A stretch of DNA of 64,000 bases, taken from contig BDGG01000017.1 in assembly GCA_001949185.1 (NCBI GenBank), positions 698,608 to 762,607 of the forward strand, read 5' to 3'. Every line of letters begins with the position of its first letter. The first letter of the stretch is position 1. A program made the translations under genes and the position numbers. This document shows positions 54,010 to 64,000 of the stretch, in pieces. This DNA is from Ramazzottius varieornatus. Lineage: Eukaryota > Tardigrada > Eutardigrada > Parachela > Ramazzottiidae. The notes under the pieces are model-generated. The model did not search any database. It was not told the DNA's origin and saw only the letters and a list, made by a program, of their open reading frames with translations.

Positions 54010-55974
54010 CAGTGTTGTTCCGATATGACTTTATCAGTTTGAATTGCAATTACGACTAATCGGAATCTCTCGCGTAGCAGCAATTTGAATTGCATGTACC
54101 TCGTCCTGCCTGGATCATCAATCACGATTAATTTAAATTCAAGTTTCGACAACAATTGAGGTTATTCGAATTATTGGGATGCTGTTTTGTAATTTGAGAT
54201 TCATAAAATTGGCATTTTTGTTCGGTACCACGCGTCCGATGGGCAAACGTTTAGACTGACCTTCTGGTATTTCGCGGAGAATACGTCGTTCCCAAGGTAT
54301 CCATTAGGAAGGAAGGAAGGAAATTTATTAGCCTCGACACTCTAGTCAACGGCCTCCTCGATGTTTAGAGGAATTACCAACACTGTATCTGATATAAAAA
54401 CGAACCAGTTGAGCAACAAAGAGATGTATCGTTGGGAGACACACCAAGATGGCAGGAAAATTCTCCGCTCCGAAGAGCACGTAGTCACATCCGAGCAAAA
54501 TCGTACAATCAACTGAGACACTATGGTTAGTATGGTATACAGTGAGGTTGAAAGTAAGAGCAGGTCCTCATCCGAACTTCCAGGGAGCGATGCTTATATT
54601 GGACGACCAGTTCTCCGCTTTCAGAAGAACGTCCACATCGCTGGTGTAGATTCTGATGCGTCCGACAGTTGAAGACTTAGTATCGTCGGGACCGATGGGG
54701 AGGATGCGGACAAAACGAGGCTTCACCCCGATCCTTTGTAGGTATGCGGAGAACTGTTCAGCGGTGATGTGCATTGGATCATCCCTGCTGGTGAAGTCGC
54801 GACTCGTAAGGCCTCGCTCTTGTGGTGGATTGGCTGTTATGGTCTTCTCGTCAGCCTGCTGAATGCCTTTCATAATGACAGGTCTTACCTTCCGCGGGAC
54901 TCCATTGTTCTTCGGTAGTTGAGGTTTCCGTGCTGCAATGGAAGCGAACGTAGGGGTGGTGGCAGGCTGCTCCGTTGGAACGATGGGGGCACTATGCTTG
55001 GTAGATGGGGTATCGTTTTGCGGCAGGAGCAGCCGTTGAGGAGTGTTCTCCAATGTGGATAATCTCTTCAGGATGGCTTCATGGCTATCCCGTAGGATCT
55101 TGATTTCGCATTCCAGCTTCTGATTCTCGACACGTAAAGGCTTCACATGGTTTCTCATACCTTCTTCCAAGCAGACCTGGAAATTGTTCAGCGTGTCGAT
55201 TAGGATTCGCCTAACGAATATATCGATGGCTGCCGTTGCCTACACTCTCGTGAAGTCAGGATACTTCGCTTCCACAGCTTCTCGGACCTTTCTCTTCATC
55301 AATCCTTCCATCTTGGACGGTTGGACGGAAGCAGCAGGATGTTGTCGCGGAGGTCGTAGGTTGATAGGTGCACATTAATAACAGGATCTTCGTCCGAACT
55401 TGTTACGAACAGGGGAGTCCCAGGACTTCCGCACCCATTCGTCTTCATATTGGCTACAGCATTCTTATATCCTTCCAGGAGCGCGTCTTTGTTCCCGGAG
55501 ATGTGAAGATTCGTAGCCTAAAGCTGCTGTTTCAGGGATTCTTTCGTTAGAATAGAGGGATCCGCCATAATAGTGGATAAAGGTTGATTGTTGATTGCTC
55601 AAAAAAGTACGAATGTTGGAGTGTAACACAGTACGGATAGATGTCGTCAATACGGACTGTTACGGACTCCATGAAGGAGCCACGGTGCGCTGCATAGGCG
55701 TAGACTTGAACCCCGCTGGAGAAACAGAACCCTAGCAAGGCCCGCCGTATACGTTATATAAGGACGCACTTTGTACGAATTCTGAATTTCTGATTCTGCT
55801 GTGTATGTGAAATATCTATTGAAATATCTTGTCATTCTTGAAATTCCGATTCAATTCCGATCAATATCGAAATGACCAAACCGGAAGCTGCAGTTTGAAT
55901 TGTTATATCGGAATTCCAAAACTGTCAAATTTGGCCATTTTCAATTGCGAATTACAATAATCGGAACAACACTG
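54010..55974. mobile_element. 1.97-kb hAT-like non-autonomous element with 8-bp target duplication
   Basis: Inverted ends cagtgttgttccgat at 54010-54024 and atcggaacaacactg at 55960-55974. The flanks are ccctgttg on the left and ccctgtag on the right, an 8-bp target duplication with one mismatch. An 8-bp duplication and CAGTG ends fit the hAT superfamily. The inner flanks are also imperfectly inverted (AT-rich, caattg-rich). No hAT transposase is present. The interior holds a LINE ORF1-like relic. Confidence 0.65.
54568..55310 (-). pseudogene. LINE-type ORF1 relic inside the hAT-like element
   Basis: The minus strand reads MEGLMKRKVREAVEAKYPDF, a TAG, then VRRILIDTLNNFQVCLEEGM, a coiled coil (LRVENQKLECEIKILRDSHE), a Thr/Pro-rich linker, and an RRM-like C-terminus (KPRFVRILPIGPDD then SDVDVLLKAENWSSNISIAP). 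This order matches ORF1 proteins of CR1/L2-like LINEs. The open part from the ATG at 55170 is 200 aa. There is an in-frame stop upstream and no ORF2, so it is dead. Confidence 0.55.
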
Positions 55975-56018
55975 CCCTGTAGATAGTACCACTTGACGGC
56001 ACTGCACGATCAACAGGG

Positions 56019-56222
56019 TATACCCAAGTGGACTCTGAATCGCTAACTCATCAGAGGAAGCTCCAGCTCCAGACAGCACAATCCTTTTCTTTCAGGACGA
56101 TTCCCCGATTTTTTTCTGGTTTCTCCAATTTTTTCAGTTTTTGTTGAATCATGACTTTGTGTCTGATCAATCAAATTCGTACGAATTAACTGGCGAAAAC
56201 AGCTAGTTGATCAATAAAGGAT
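56019..56222 (+). repeat. Direct repeat copy B, about 200 bp
   Basis: Partner of 53797-54009 (tacccaagtggactctgaa, aactcatcagaggaagct). Together the two copies bracket the hAT-like element and may represent a tandem duplication or the termini of an older element into which the hAT inserted. Confidence 0.6.
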
Positions 56223-56382
56223 TGAATACTCTCAGGACCCTGCCGGTGGGACTATGGTAAGACCGGCAGGGTAGGACGTAACTCGTGCTACCTGCTGCGC
56301 GATCGGCAGCGACGCGGCTGGGTAACTAGGTAGGAACGTAGATGATCGTGCAATGGCGAAATCGCCAGGGTGGGTGGGTAGG

Positions 56383-56510
56383 TTGGTTGACCACTAGTGG
56401 TTGACCATTGGTCTTTCTAGGTTGAGCACTAAGCGTCGGCCATTGGCTTTGCTATGTTTGACTACCGATACTAGCCATTGGCATTGATAGGTTGACCGCC
56501 AATCGCAGCT
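56383..56510 (+). repeat. Degenerate tandem repeat with CCATTGG cores
   Basis: Four to five imperfect units of about 21-38 bp begin with ggttgaccac or a variant and carry a ccattgg core (for example gccattggc). The copies differ enough that this is an old array. The ccattgg core contains an inverted CCAAT box. Confidence 0.5.
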
Positions 56511-57532
56511 GGTTTATTGACTCGTTCTTTCTGTCTATTGGTCAGTGAGTGTGGTAACCGGTCGGGGCTTTTTATTACTGTCAGATGTGAATGAACCTTG
56601 GTTCCCATCCTTTGATCTTTCCGCCATAAGCTCAGGCTTGCCATAGTTTGCCCCAATTTAAGGCTCTAGAATGCGTGAACAGCTTTCTACGATGACTCAA
56701 GTGGTCTGTGATTCATTCTAAAGCTCCGCTGGAAGGCCAGCCTTTTAGGCGGAGCTCTCGCAAAACGAATTCAGCCAGCAGTTTGCAACTTTAGCAAGTT
56801 TCGCAAGCAAGACTGAAGACCTACATCAAGACAGAACGAACGCACTGTACGCACCGTAGCGATTTATGTAAACAAGAATGCCTTTGTCTCGTACGGCCTA
56901 CCAAATCAGCACAAGACGCGCTATCGCACAGCTGTCCCGTCATCTACAGATTTACCAGGTTAAACTGATCTTCATCCGTCAGTCACCATCACACAGAATT
57001 TCACTTTCCTTGGTCTATACGCATTTGCTTCTCTCGTTCGAAGAGTGATGTTTATTATGTTAAAAACCGATGACTGTTTGAACGGTCTGTTCCAGGTGTT
57101 GACGCTACTGAATACTGCCACGTAAGGGTGGTTCTTCTGCGCCGCTCGCCGGGAGTGCTTCGGGAGTGTTTCTGCTTCTGGAGCAGGAACGGTGGCCCAA
57201 TCTGGCAAGCTTGACGGAATCACTTGTTTCGCCTTGTAACCTAGTAAACAGTTACTGTCTTCGTCGATTCATCGTAGAGCACGTATGTTGCCTTCTTCTT
57301 GTAGTTCGAAGCGAGTTTTCGATGGCCAAACCCGATGTAACGATGTATACACATTTCTGTTTCAGACGATTCAGGGTGTCGAGTACGTGAATATTTTCCA
57401 ACGAGAGGAGCACCTCTCGTTTCGACGGAAGTTCTGTGACCGTGAATATACGCCATTAAGCACTGCATTCCAGCAGTCAGCACAACCAAGTTTTCCTCTC
57501 TGTGATTACGGGAAGAAATATCCAAGGAAGGG
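56511..57532. other. Upstream region of flightless-I
   Basis: No gene is supported. A minus-strand frame at 57241-57570 is open, overlaps the first flightless exon, and has no recognised family. Confidence 0.35.
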
Positions 57533-60500
57533 ATGGCAGCTACTGGAGTATTACCTTTCGTCCGAGGCATCGACTTTTCCGGAAATGACTTTCAGGTGCG
57601 CTATATAAGCTGTTTGTTTATTTGGCATTCATCATTTTTACGCTAAATCTGATCCCCATATGTTATATGGCTGATTGGCTGGTTTGCAGGATTTTTTTCC
57701 AAAAGCTGTTGAAGACATGACGGCTCTGCGATGGTTGCGTTTGAAAGACACAACGCTGGAGGAAATGCCCGCTGAAATTGCCAAGCTGATTAAACTGGTA
57801 ACAAGTCCAAAACATGGATAATCAATATTTCAGCAGGGCAAAATTGTGCGCATATTCTTCACCTTCCAGGAGCATCTGACGCTGGCGAGAAACAAGTTAC
57901 CCGGTTTGGAAGCGCGTGCAGCCTTGTTCAAGAAGCTGCCCAGCCTGCGGACGTTGAATGCACGCCACAACAATATCCAGACTAATCACGTACCCAAAGA
58001 TCTCTTTGAACTGGAAGAGCTGTCTATTTTGGTAAGCGCTGCTTCTTCTGCATTATAATTAGATCACTGAACGCTGCGTGCGTGTGACACGATCTGCGAC
58101 CGAGAGCGACGAGCCGCATCGTTGCATGTTATTTTGGCCCACAGAGGCGCCACCGGAAGTAATTACAGCGACCTAAGTAAAAGCTCTACCTGTACGAGTG
58201 TGCTGGAACAAGATGGTCCCGCGCAATTCTTGTCTACTTCTTGCAGGATCTGAGCTACAACGAACTGACGCGTGTGCCGGAGGATCTGGACAACGTCAAG
58301 ACGTTGATCGTGCTGAATTTAGGCCACAACAAGTACGTATACTACTTCCGCTTCTCACTGTGTGTCATCTTTTGTTCATTTACACTGCGGATTCATTTGC
58401 AGGATCGAGACAATTCCCACACAGGTTTTTCTGAACCTGACTGGTTTAATGCACCTAGATCTGAGCGACAACAAGCTAGGCGAGTTCATGAAAGTCTTAT
58501 CGTGGTGGGTCTTCCCTTTATAGGGAAGCATCCCTTGTATGTCCTGGCCATTTTCTTTGTTTTGTAGAGTCTCTTCCACCCCAACTACGCCGTCTTATCA
58601 ACCTGCAGACCCTCAATCTAAGCAACAATCCACTGCTTCATTTTCAGTTCAGGTATGTTAACGAGACGATAGCACTGGCGATATTGTACCGAAAGTTGAG
58701 CGGGAACTTGCCGATGGTTGTGGCCTGATTGGATGCCATACGATCCACGTGCTAACGGGATATCATTTGTCTTTCAGGCAGCTTCCTTCCTTGGTCAACC
58801 TACAGACTCTTTCTTTGCGGCGGACACATCGTAACCAGAGTAATCTGCCAGCTAGCCTGGAGATGCTACCGTCGCTAGCAGGTACCGTAGCTCCTATCTC
58901 GATCGCAAACAGGCTGAAACAGCACTGTACGCACCGTTTCGTTGTTATCTGCCTAAGTTCCACTGATGTGTTGCAGAAATTGATCTAGCAGAGAATGATC
59001 TCACCCGTGTTCCCGATTGCGCCTACAACGTTGTAGAGCTACGGAGGATCAATCTCAGTAAGAACCTATTGACGGACTTTGACATTCCAGGTGGGCAACA
59101 TGATATCTCTTGGTTCGCACCCGCTTGTCCTGCTGGTCACGCGAGGTGTCTACATTTCCGTGTCTGTCTGTTGCAGATGGCTGGCAGATGTTGCTGACGT
59201 TGAATGTCTCGGGAAACAAGCTGAAGGCCTTGCCGGTGTGTACAGTGGCGTGCTTGCCCTCCCCGATGTTAATTGCTGATGTCTTGCAGCAATCCATATC
59301 GAAATGCACAGCGCTAAAAAGGCTGTATGTCAACGATAACCAGCTGGATTTCAGCGGTATCCCGCCGTCGATTGGACGGTTGGATAGCCTGGAAGTCTTC
59401 ATGGCTGCCGATAATCAGATCGAGATGGTCCCTGAAGGACTCTTACGGTAATCGGGAGGCCTGCTGAACATGATCATGGTGTTGATGGTGTTCCACTAAG
59501 TGTAACGGCTATGATAGGTGTGGCAAGCTGAAGAAGCTGGTGCTACGGAATAACCTTCTGGTGACACTGCCCGATGCTGTTCATCTTTTACATGACTTGG
59601 AGGTAACACCTTTGCGCTTCTTCCCCTCTGGCTGTACGTAACTAGTGAAGCACTCTGGTTTTGTCTGAAGGAGCTGGATTTAGCTGGGAATGCCGACTTG
59701 ATCATCCCGCCGAAGCCGGCTGATCTGCAGAAGGGAGCTGGTCTGGCCTTTTACAACATTGACTTCTCGCTGGGGCATCAGATGCGAATGGCGGGCACCA
59801 TGACCCACCAAGACTCTCCTTCACCCGGTATTGCTCGTCTTGTAGCCTGCAACAGTATAAAGGTGGAGCCGAACCATCTCTGTTGTAGTGCCTGCACCTC
59901 GTGACCCGGTGGCGCGGAAGATTCGCCTTCGTCGCATGAAGGATGCCGGTGACGAAGAGAGTGCTGGCCAGGTGGTCAAAGGCATGAAGGACCTGGCTAA
60001 AGCACGCCGTGCTTCGCCAGATGAGCTGGAGCCAGCTCCTCTCAAGTAGGTACCTTCCTTTGATTACAAAGTCAAATACTGGGCTCAGCGCCGTCGATAA
60101 TCACCTTTGTTCCGGCAGGAGCAAGAAGGCGGCGGAAGTTGTACAGAAAGTCCAACTGGACTATAGTGAGTTTTTCGACGAGGATACCGGCCAGAAAGAA
60201 GGTGATATCCAACATTCTTTCTCTTGTGCACCAGACCATGAACATATTGGTCTTGTGTTCGATCATCAGGCTTGTCTTGCTGGGAGATTGAAAATTTCGT
60301 CCCAAACCAGATTGACAACGGTGAGTGTTTGTTGACGCTCCATGAATGGCGATGCAAGTCGAGGAGTTAGTGGCAACGATAGTCAGTCATACATTCTTCG
60401 TGTCATAGCTTTGATCGGCAAGTTTTACGAAGCCGACTGCTACATCATACTACGGACATACACGGAAAGCGGCTCCGATGCATTGAACTGGCAAATTTTC

Positions 60501-63500
60501 TTCTGGATCGGAGCGAAAGCCACGGTGAGTCGTATATCACTCTGTCGAATAAGACTGACTGCTTTATTGTAAGGCTGTAACTGTATCTTGCAAGGGAATT
60601 TTGTAGTTGGACAAGCGAGCCTGCGCTGCCATCCACGCAGTTAACTTGCGCAACTTCTTGGGAGCCGAGTGTCGAACGTCGCGTCAGGAACAAAACGAAG
60701 AAGAGGAAGAGTTCACCTCTCTCTTTCCCCACGGACTTGTCTACATCGAAGGTAAAGAGACTAGGCACACGACGTTGGACAGTCTAAAGATGGTTACCTT
60801 CAGGACTGGGGGTGGTTTACTAATCTGTACCTGGTGTGCAGGTGGTCGAACTGCCAGTGGATTCTATACGGTGGAGGATACGGTAAGAACTGCCCAACAT
60901 GCGTTGGCATTCAATCTTTACTGTTCTAGCAAAGGGACTGTGAGAAAGCCTTCAGCTTACGTAAGGTTGCTCTTTGCAGAATCTGGCCACTCGCTTGTAT
61001 CGTCTTCACGGAACCAAGAGTCTCCACTTGGAAACGGTATCACTTTTTCTCAAGCAGTTCGTAATTACTTTCTTCTCCTACCCTGTGGGTGTTAGGTTGC
61101 CGTATCGCCACACAGCCTGGATCCACGATTCGTCTTCTTCCTTGACGCCGGCAAGAAGCTGTATGTCTGGATTGGCAAAAAGTCCAAGAATATAACCCGC
61201 TCAAAAGCCAGGTATGTCATTACAGCAGTGAGCGGGCCCGCACTTCCGGTCTGAATTCTTGATCTTGCCGACACATACCGCGATGATGTGTGTGTACATT
61301 TCAGACTCTTGGCTGAGAAGGTGAACAAGATCGAGCGCAAAGGCAGCAGCGAAATCGTGGTCTTTAACCAGCGAACGGAAACACAGGAGTTCTGGAGAGC
61401 ATTGAATGCTCCTAAAAGTCCCTGGATGGCCGAAGAACCAAAGGTTAGTCTTTTGAGTTTTGAGGGTTTCTTCTCCGAAAGAGGCTTTTTTCACCCGCTC
61501 AGCCTAAGCGGTAAACTGTCGGAACAGAGAGGGAAAATAATGTGACGAATTCTTTCCGGAAAATTACCCTCAGTGCTGGAAATGTTAAATAAGGAAGTGA
61601 CGAAGCTGTTATGTGTTTGCAGATGCATGTTCCGGAGGATTTTACACCCATTGTTCCTCGACTGTATGCCATCCACCTGGGTAAAGGCTACTTGGAACTA
61701 CCTCAAGGTGATTGGGCATTACCACTGCAATCCAGTACTGGCCAGTGGCCGCACACTTGCTAGCGTCGGTCGTTGGCTCAGGTCGATTGCATCATGCTTG
61801 TGAATGTTACAGTGGAGGTCAAGAACGGCATCTTAAGGCCGGAAATGCTACAAAGCCGTATGGTTTACATTCTGGACTGTTGGGCCGACGTTTTTGTGTG
61901 GTAAGCCCCTGTCAGTTATTCGGTCATCACTGCTGAACCTGCTTGCCTCAGTTTGGGCCCAAGTTCATTTTGGTTGAATATAGTGAGACTGACAAGACAT
62001 CCGCTAGTTCAGGATGTGCCCGATGCCTGTTGCCTTTGTAACGGTTCTTTCTTGACAGGTTCGGGAAGAAGTCAGCGCGTTTGGTACGGGCGGCAGCATT
62101 GAAGCTATCGCAAGAACTGTGCGATATGCTGCCACGACCGGACTTTGCCTTGGTCACTCGTGTTCTGGAAGGGTCAGTCAATTGTTCAACCGCTGGCGGT
62201 AGAGTTTCACCACTGGTAGTATGCCTTGCTTGCAGGACGGAGAGTCAAGTCTTCAAATCCAAGTTTGAAGGCTGGGACGATGTGATGGCGGTGGACTTTA
62301 CGCGGACAGCCGAGAGCGTCATCCGTCGCGGTGTCGACTTGAAGCAGATCCTGGAGAAGGACCAAATCAAGACGGATCTGACGGCATTGTTTATGCCTAG
62401 ACAGAGCCCCATGCCGGCCGACGAAGCGGTAATCAAGCCATTCTTCTGACTGTGGCAAACTTTTCTCTTATCACATATCACCGCCTGCTCAACGTGCGCT
62501 TTTGTTGTTTTGTAGAAAGCGGTCATTGAAGAATTTAATGAAGATCTGGAGAGAATGGAAGCTTTTGTCTTGGAGGGCAAGAAGTTTGTCCGCTTGCCCG
62601 AACGAGAACAAGGTAACAAGATGAGCGCTGCTGGTTTGCACTTAAAAGTCTTGATGTCGGTGACGGCCGGTAATCCGCGCTCTAACGGAATAGCGTGAAA
62701 GTTGGCATGTTGCTCAAGCTGTGATGTTTTGGATAGGCCATTTCTACGCGGGTGAATGCTACGTCTTCTTGTGTACATACTGGGTAGCTGCTCAAGAAGG
62801 CAGCGAGGAGGAGGAAGAGAACGAGAAGGAGCCGGAAGAGACGCAGGTTCATACTGTCTACTTTTGGCAAGGTCGCGACGCCGGAAACATGGGCTGGCTA
62901 ACCTTCACCTTCAGGTAAGTTCGCCTCTGACACAAAGGATAATTAAGCGCCATACCGGTATTTGCCAGCCGTAAAGCCATGAATGAGATATCGAGTGAAA
63001 TAGTTGTGATGGGTGAGGCATAAGACGCCATTGCTTTTCGTGGCTAACAGGGCGCCTATTCTTTGATAGCCTGCAGAAAAAGTTTGAGCAAGCCTTCAAG
63101 AATACGCTGGAGGTGGTGCGGATGCACCAGCAGCAGGAGAACCTCAAGTTCCTCTCTCACTTCAAGTCCAAGTTTATCATCCATCGAGGCAAGCGGAGGG
63201 AACCGGTGGATCGGACCAGACTGGCCCCACCGCGCTTATACCAGCTTCGAGTCAACGACTCTTTGATTTGTGCCCGATGTATTGAGGTTAGTCTCTGGAA
63301 GTCATGTATTGCTAGTTATCCTACTCCGTCTCCCAGCATACAGATGGAGCGTTCATCCTGTCTATAGGTGGATGCTAAAGCCACCAGTTTGAACTCGGTC
63401 TTCTGGTAAGTTCTTGGCCTTTCGTCGTGGCATGAATGCCGGAAGACGGCTAATCCTTCACCCTTCTCTTTCCAGCCATGTTCTAAACGTCCCGTTTGAT

Positions 63501-63943
63501 CGGTCGGCCAGTAATGGTATCATCTACCTGTGGGTGGGCAGTAAAGCTTCCGAGGAGGATGTACAGCTGGCTAACGAGCTGGCCAAAGAGATGACCAAAG
63601 TACAGTATATCTGAAGCGTCGAGCCTCCGTGGCACTTCGTTAAGCTTTCTGCTAATTTACCGGTTTTCCCCTGCTGCTGTTACAGTACCACTACACAATG
63701 CAAATCGTCAAGGAGGGGGAGGAACCCGATAACTTCTTCTGGAACTCGTTGGGCGGAAAGAAGCCCTATGACACGGTATGTTCGTGCTCCAAACCACACC
63801 CTCATCGAAGCAAAGGAACGGGCCATATGTCATGGCGTTTTGTCTTGCAGAGCGCTGACTTCCTGCTCTACAGTCGATTGTTTCGCTGTTCCAATGAGAA
63901 GGGCTATTTCACAGTCTCGGAAAAGTGCGCTGACTTCTGCCAG
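57533..63943 (+). CDS. FLII: Flightless-I, LRR plus gelsolin actin regulator (3' end off the window)
   Basis: Thirty-two exons from the ATG at 57533 to a donor after 63943 give 1160 codons; about 100 residues lie beyond the edge. First exons: 57533-57595, 57690-57797, 57870-58031, 58247-58332, 58403-58479. Last: 63476-63599, 63686-63775, 63851-63943. FLII severs or caps actin and acts as a nuclear coactivator. It opens [20 protein letters not shown], as in other animals. Residues 1-420 are leucine-rich repeats ([27 protein letters not shown]). Residues 420-500 are a basic linker. The gelsolin repeats follow: [96 protein letters not shown] and [14 protein letters not shown]. All phases agree. 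One intron (after 58479) has a GC donor. Confidence 0.97.
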
Positions 63944-64000
63944 GTTAGTCAACCTTAACAGCTGTCTTGGGGGTTTTTTGGATAAGCTATTCGCCGCGCG

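Noticed and set aside
57241-57570. Minus-strand 109-codon frame over the start of flightless-I
   Set aside because: Overlaps the first FLII exon antisense and has no recognised family.

Overview
This is eukaryotic nuclear DNA, very probably from a small-genome animal. Almost every gene is split by short introns, mostly 60-150 bp, with GT..AG borders, and the coding exons join in frame. The gene set is typical of metazoans: NudE, SDHAF3, GET3/ASNA1, UBA1, an MBOAT1/2-type acyltransferase, Pumilio, epsin, eIF3m, TBC1D22, TTLL12 and flightless-I. No operons, rRNA, convincing tRNA or CRISPR were seen. The phylum cannot be fixed from the window; a sponge or another compact-genome invertebrate would fit. 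Exon coordinates were read by eye and checked by phase arithmetic, not by a splice predictor.

Layout. 1-2.3 kb: a C-terminal fragment of an unknown gene, a Tyr/Pro/Met-rich C-terminal exon pair, and a small two-exon gene. 2.5-3.9 kb (-): NudE. 4.3-5.4 kb: a fold-back inverted repeat. 5.6-6.1 kb (+): SDHAF3. 6.9-7.3 kb (+): a secreted glycine-rich precursor. 8.7-9.1 kb (-): a second secreted protein. 9.7-11.2 kb (+): GET3. 11.7-14.0 kb (-): an unidentified 569-aa coiled-coil protein. 14.6-19.0 kb (-): UBA1. 19.3 kb: a 171-bp mari­ner-like MITE. 20.1-21.4 kb (+): an unknown disordered protein. 22.2-25.0 kb (-): MBOAT. 26.3-30.6 kb (+): Pumilio. 31.4-32.3 kb: a secreted ORF fused to an RPB7 fragment, facing an RPB7 pseudogene. 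32.8-38.7 kb: a 5.9-kb transposon with long terminal inverted repeats and two DDE transposase genes. 39.5-41.1 kb (-): epsin. 41.3-41.7 kb: a MITE. 42.1-44.7 kb (-): an unrecognised family of related modules with several in-frame stops. 45.0-47.0 kb (-): eIF3m. 48.0-49.8 kb (+): TBC1D22. 50.5-53.2 kb (-): TTLL12. 53.8-56.5 kb: repeats, a hAT-like element and a LINE ORF1 relic. 57.5 kb to the end (+): flightless-I, cut by the window edge.

The identified genes are independent housekeeping genes (ubiquitin activation, tail-anchored protein insertion, lipid remodelling, translation, endocytosis, actin and microtubule regulation) and do not form one pathway. The accessory content lies in three places: the two-transposase element, the RPB7-derived inverted pair with its chimeric secreted ORF, and the 42-44.7 kb module array.
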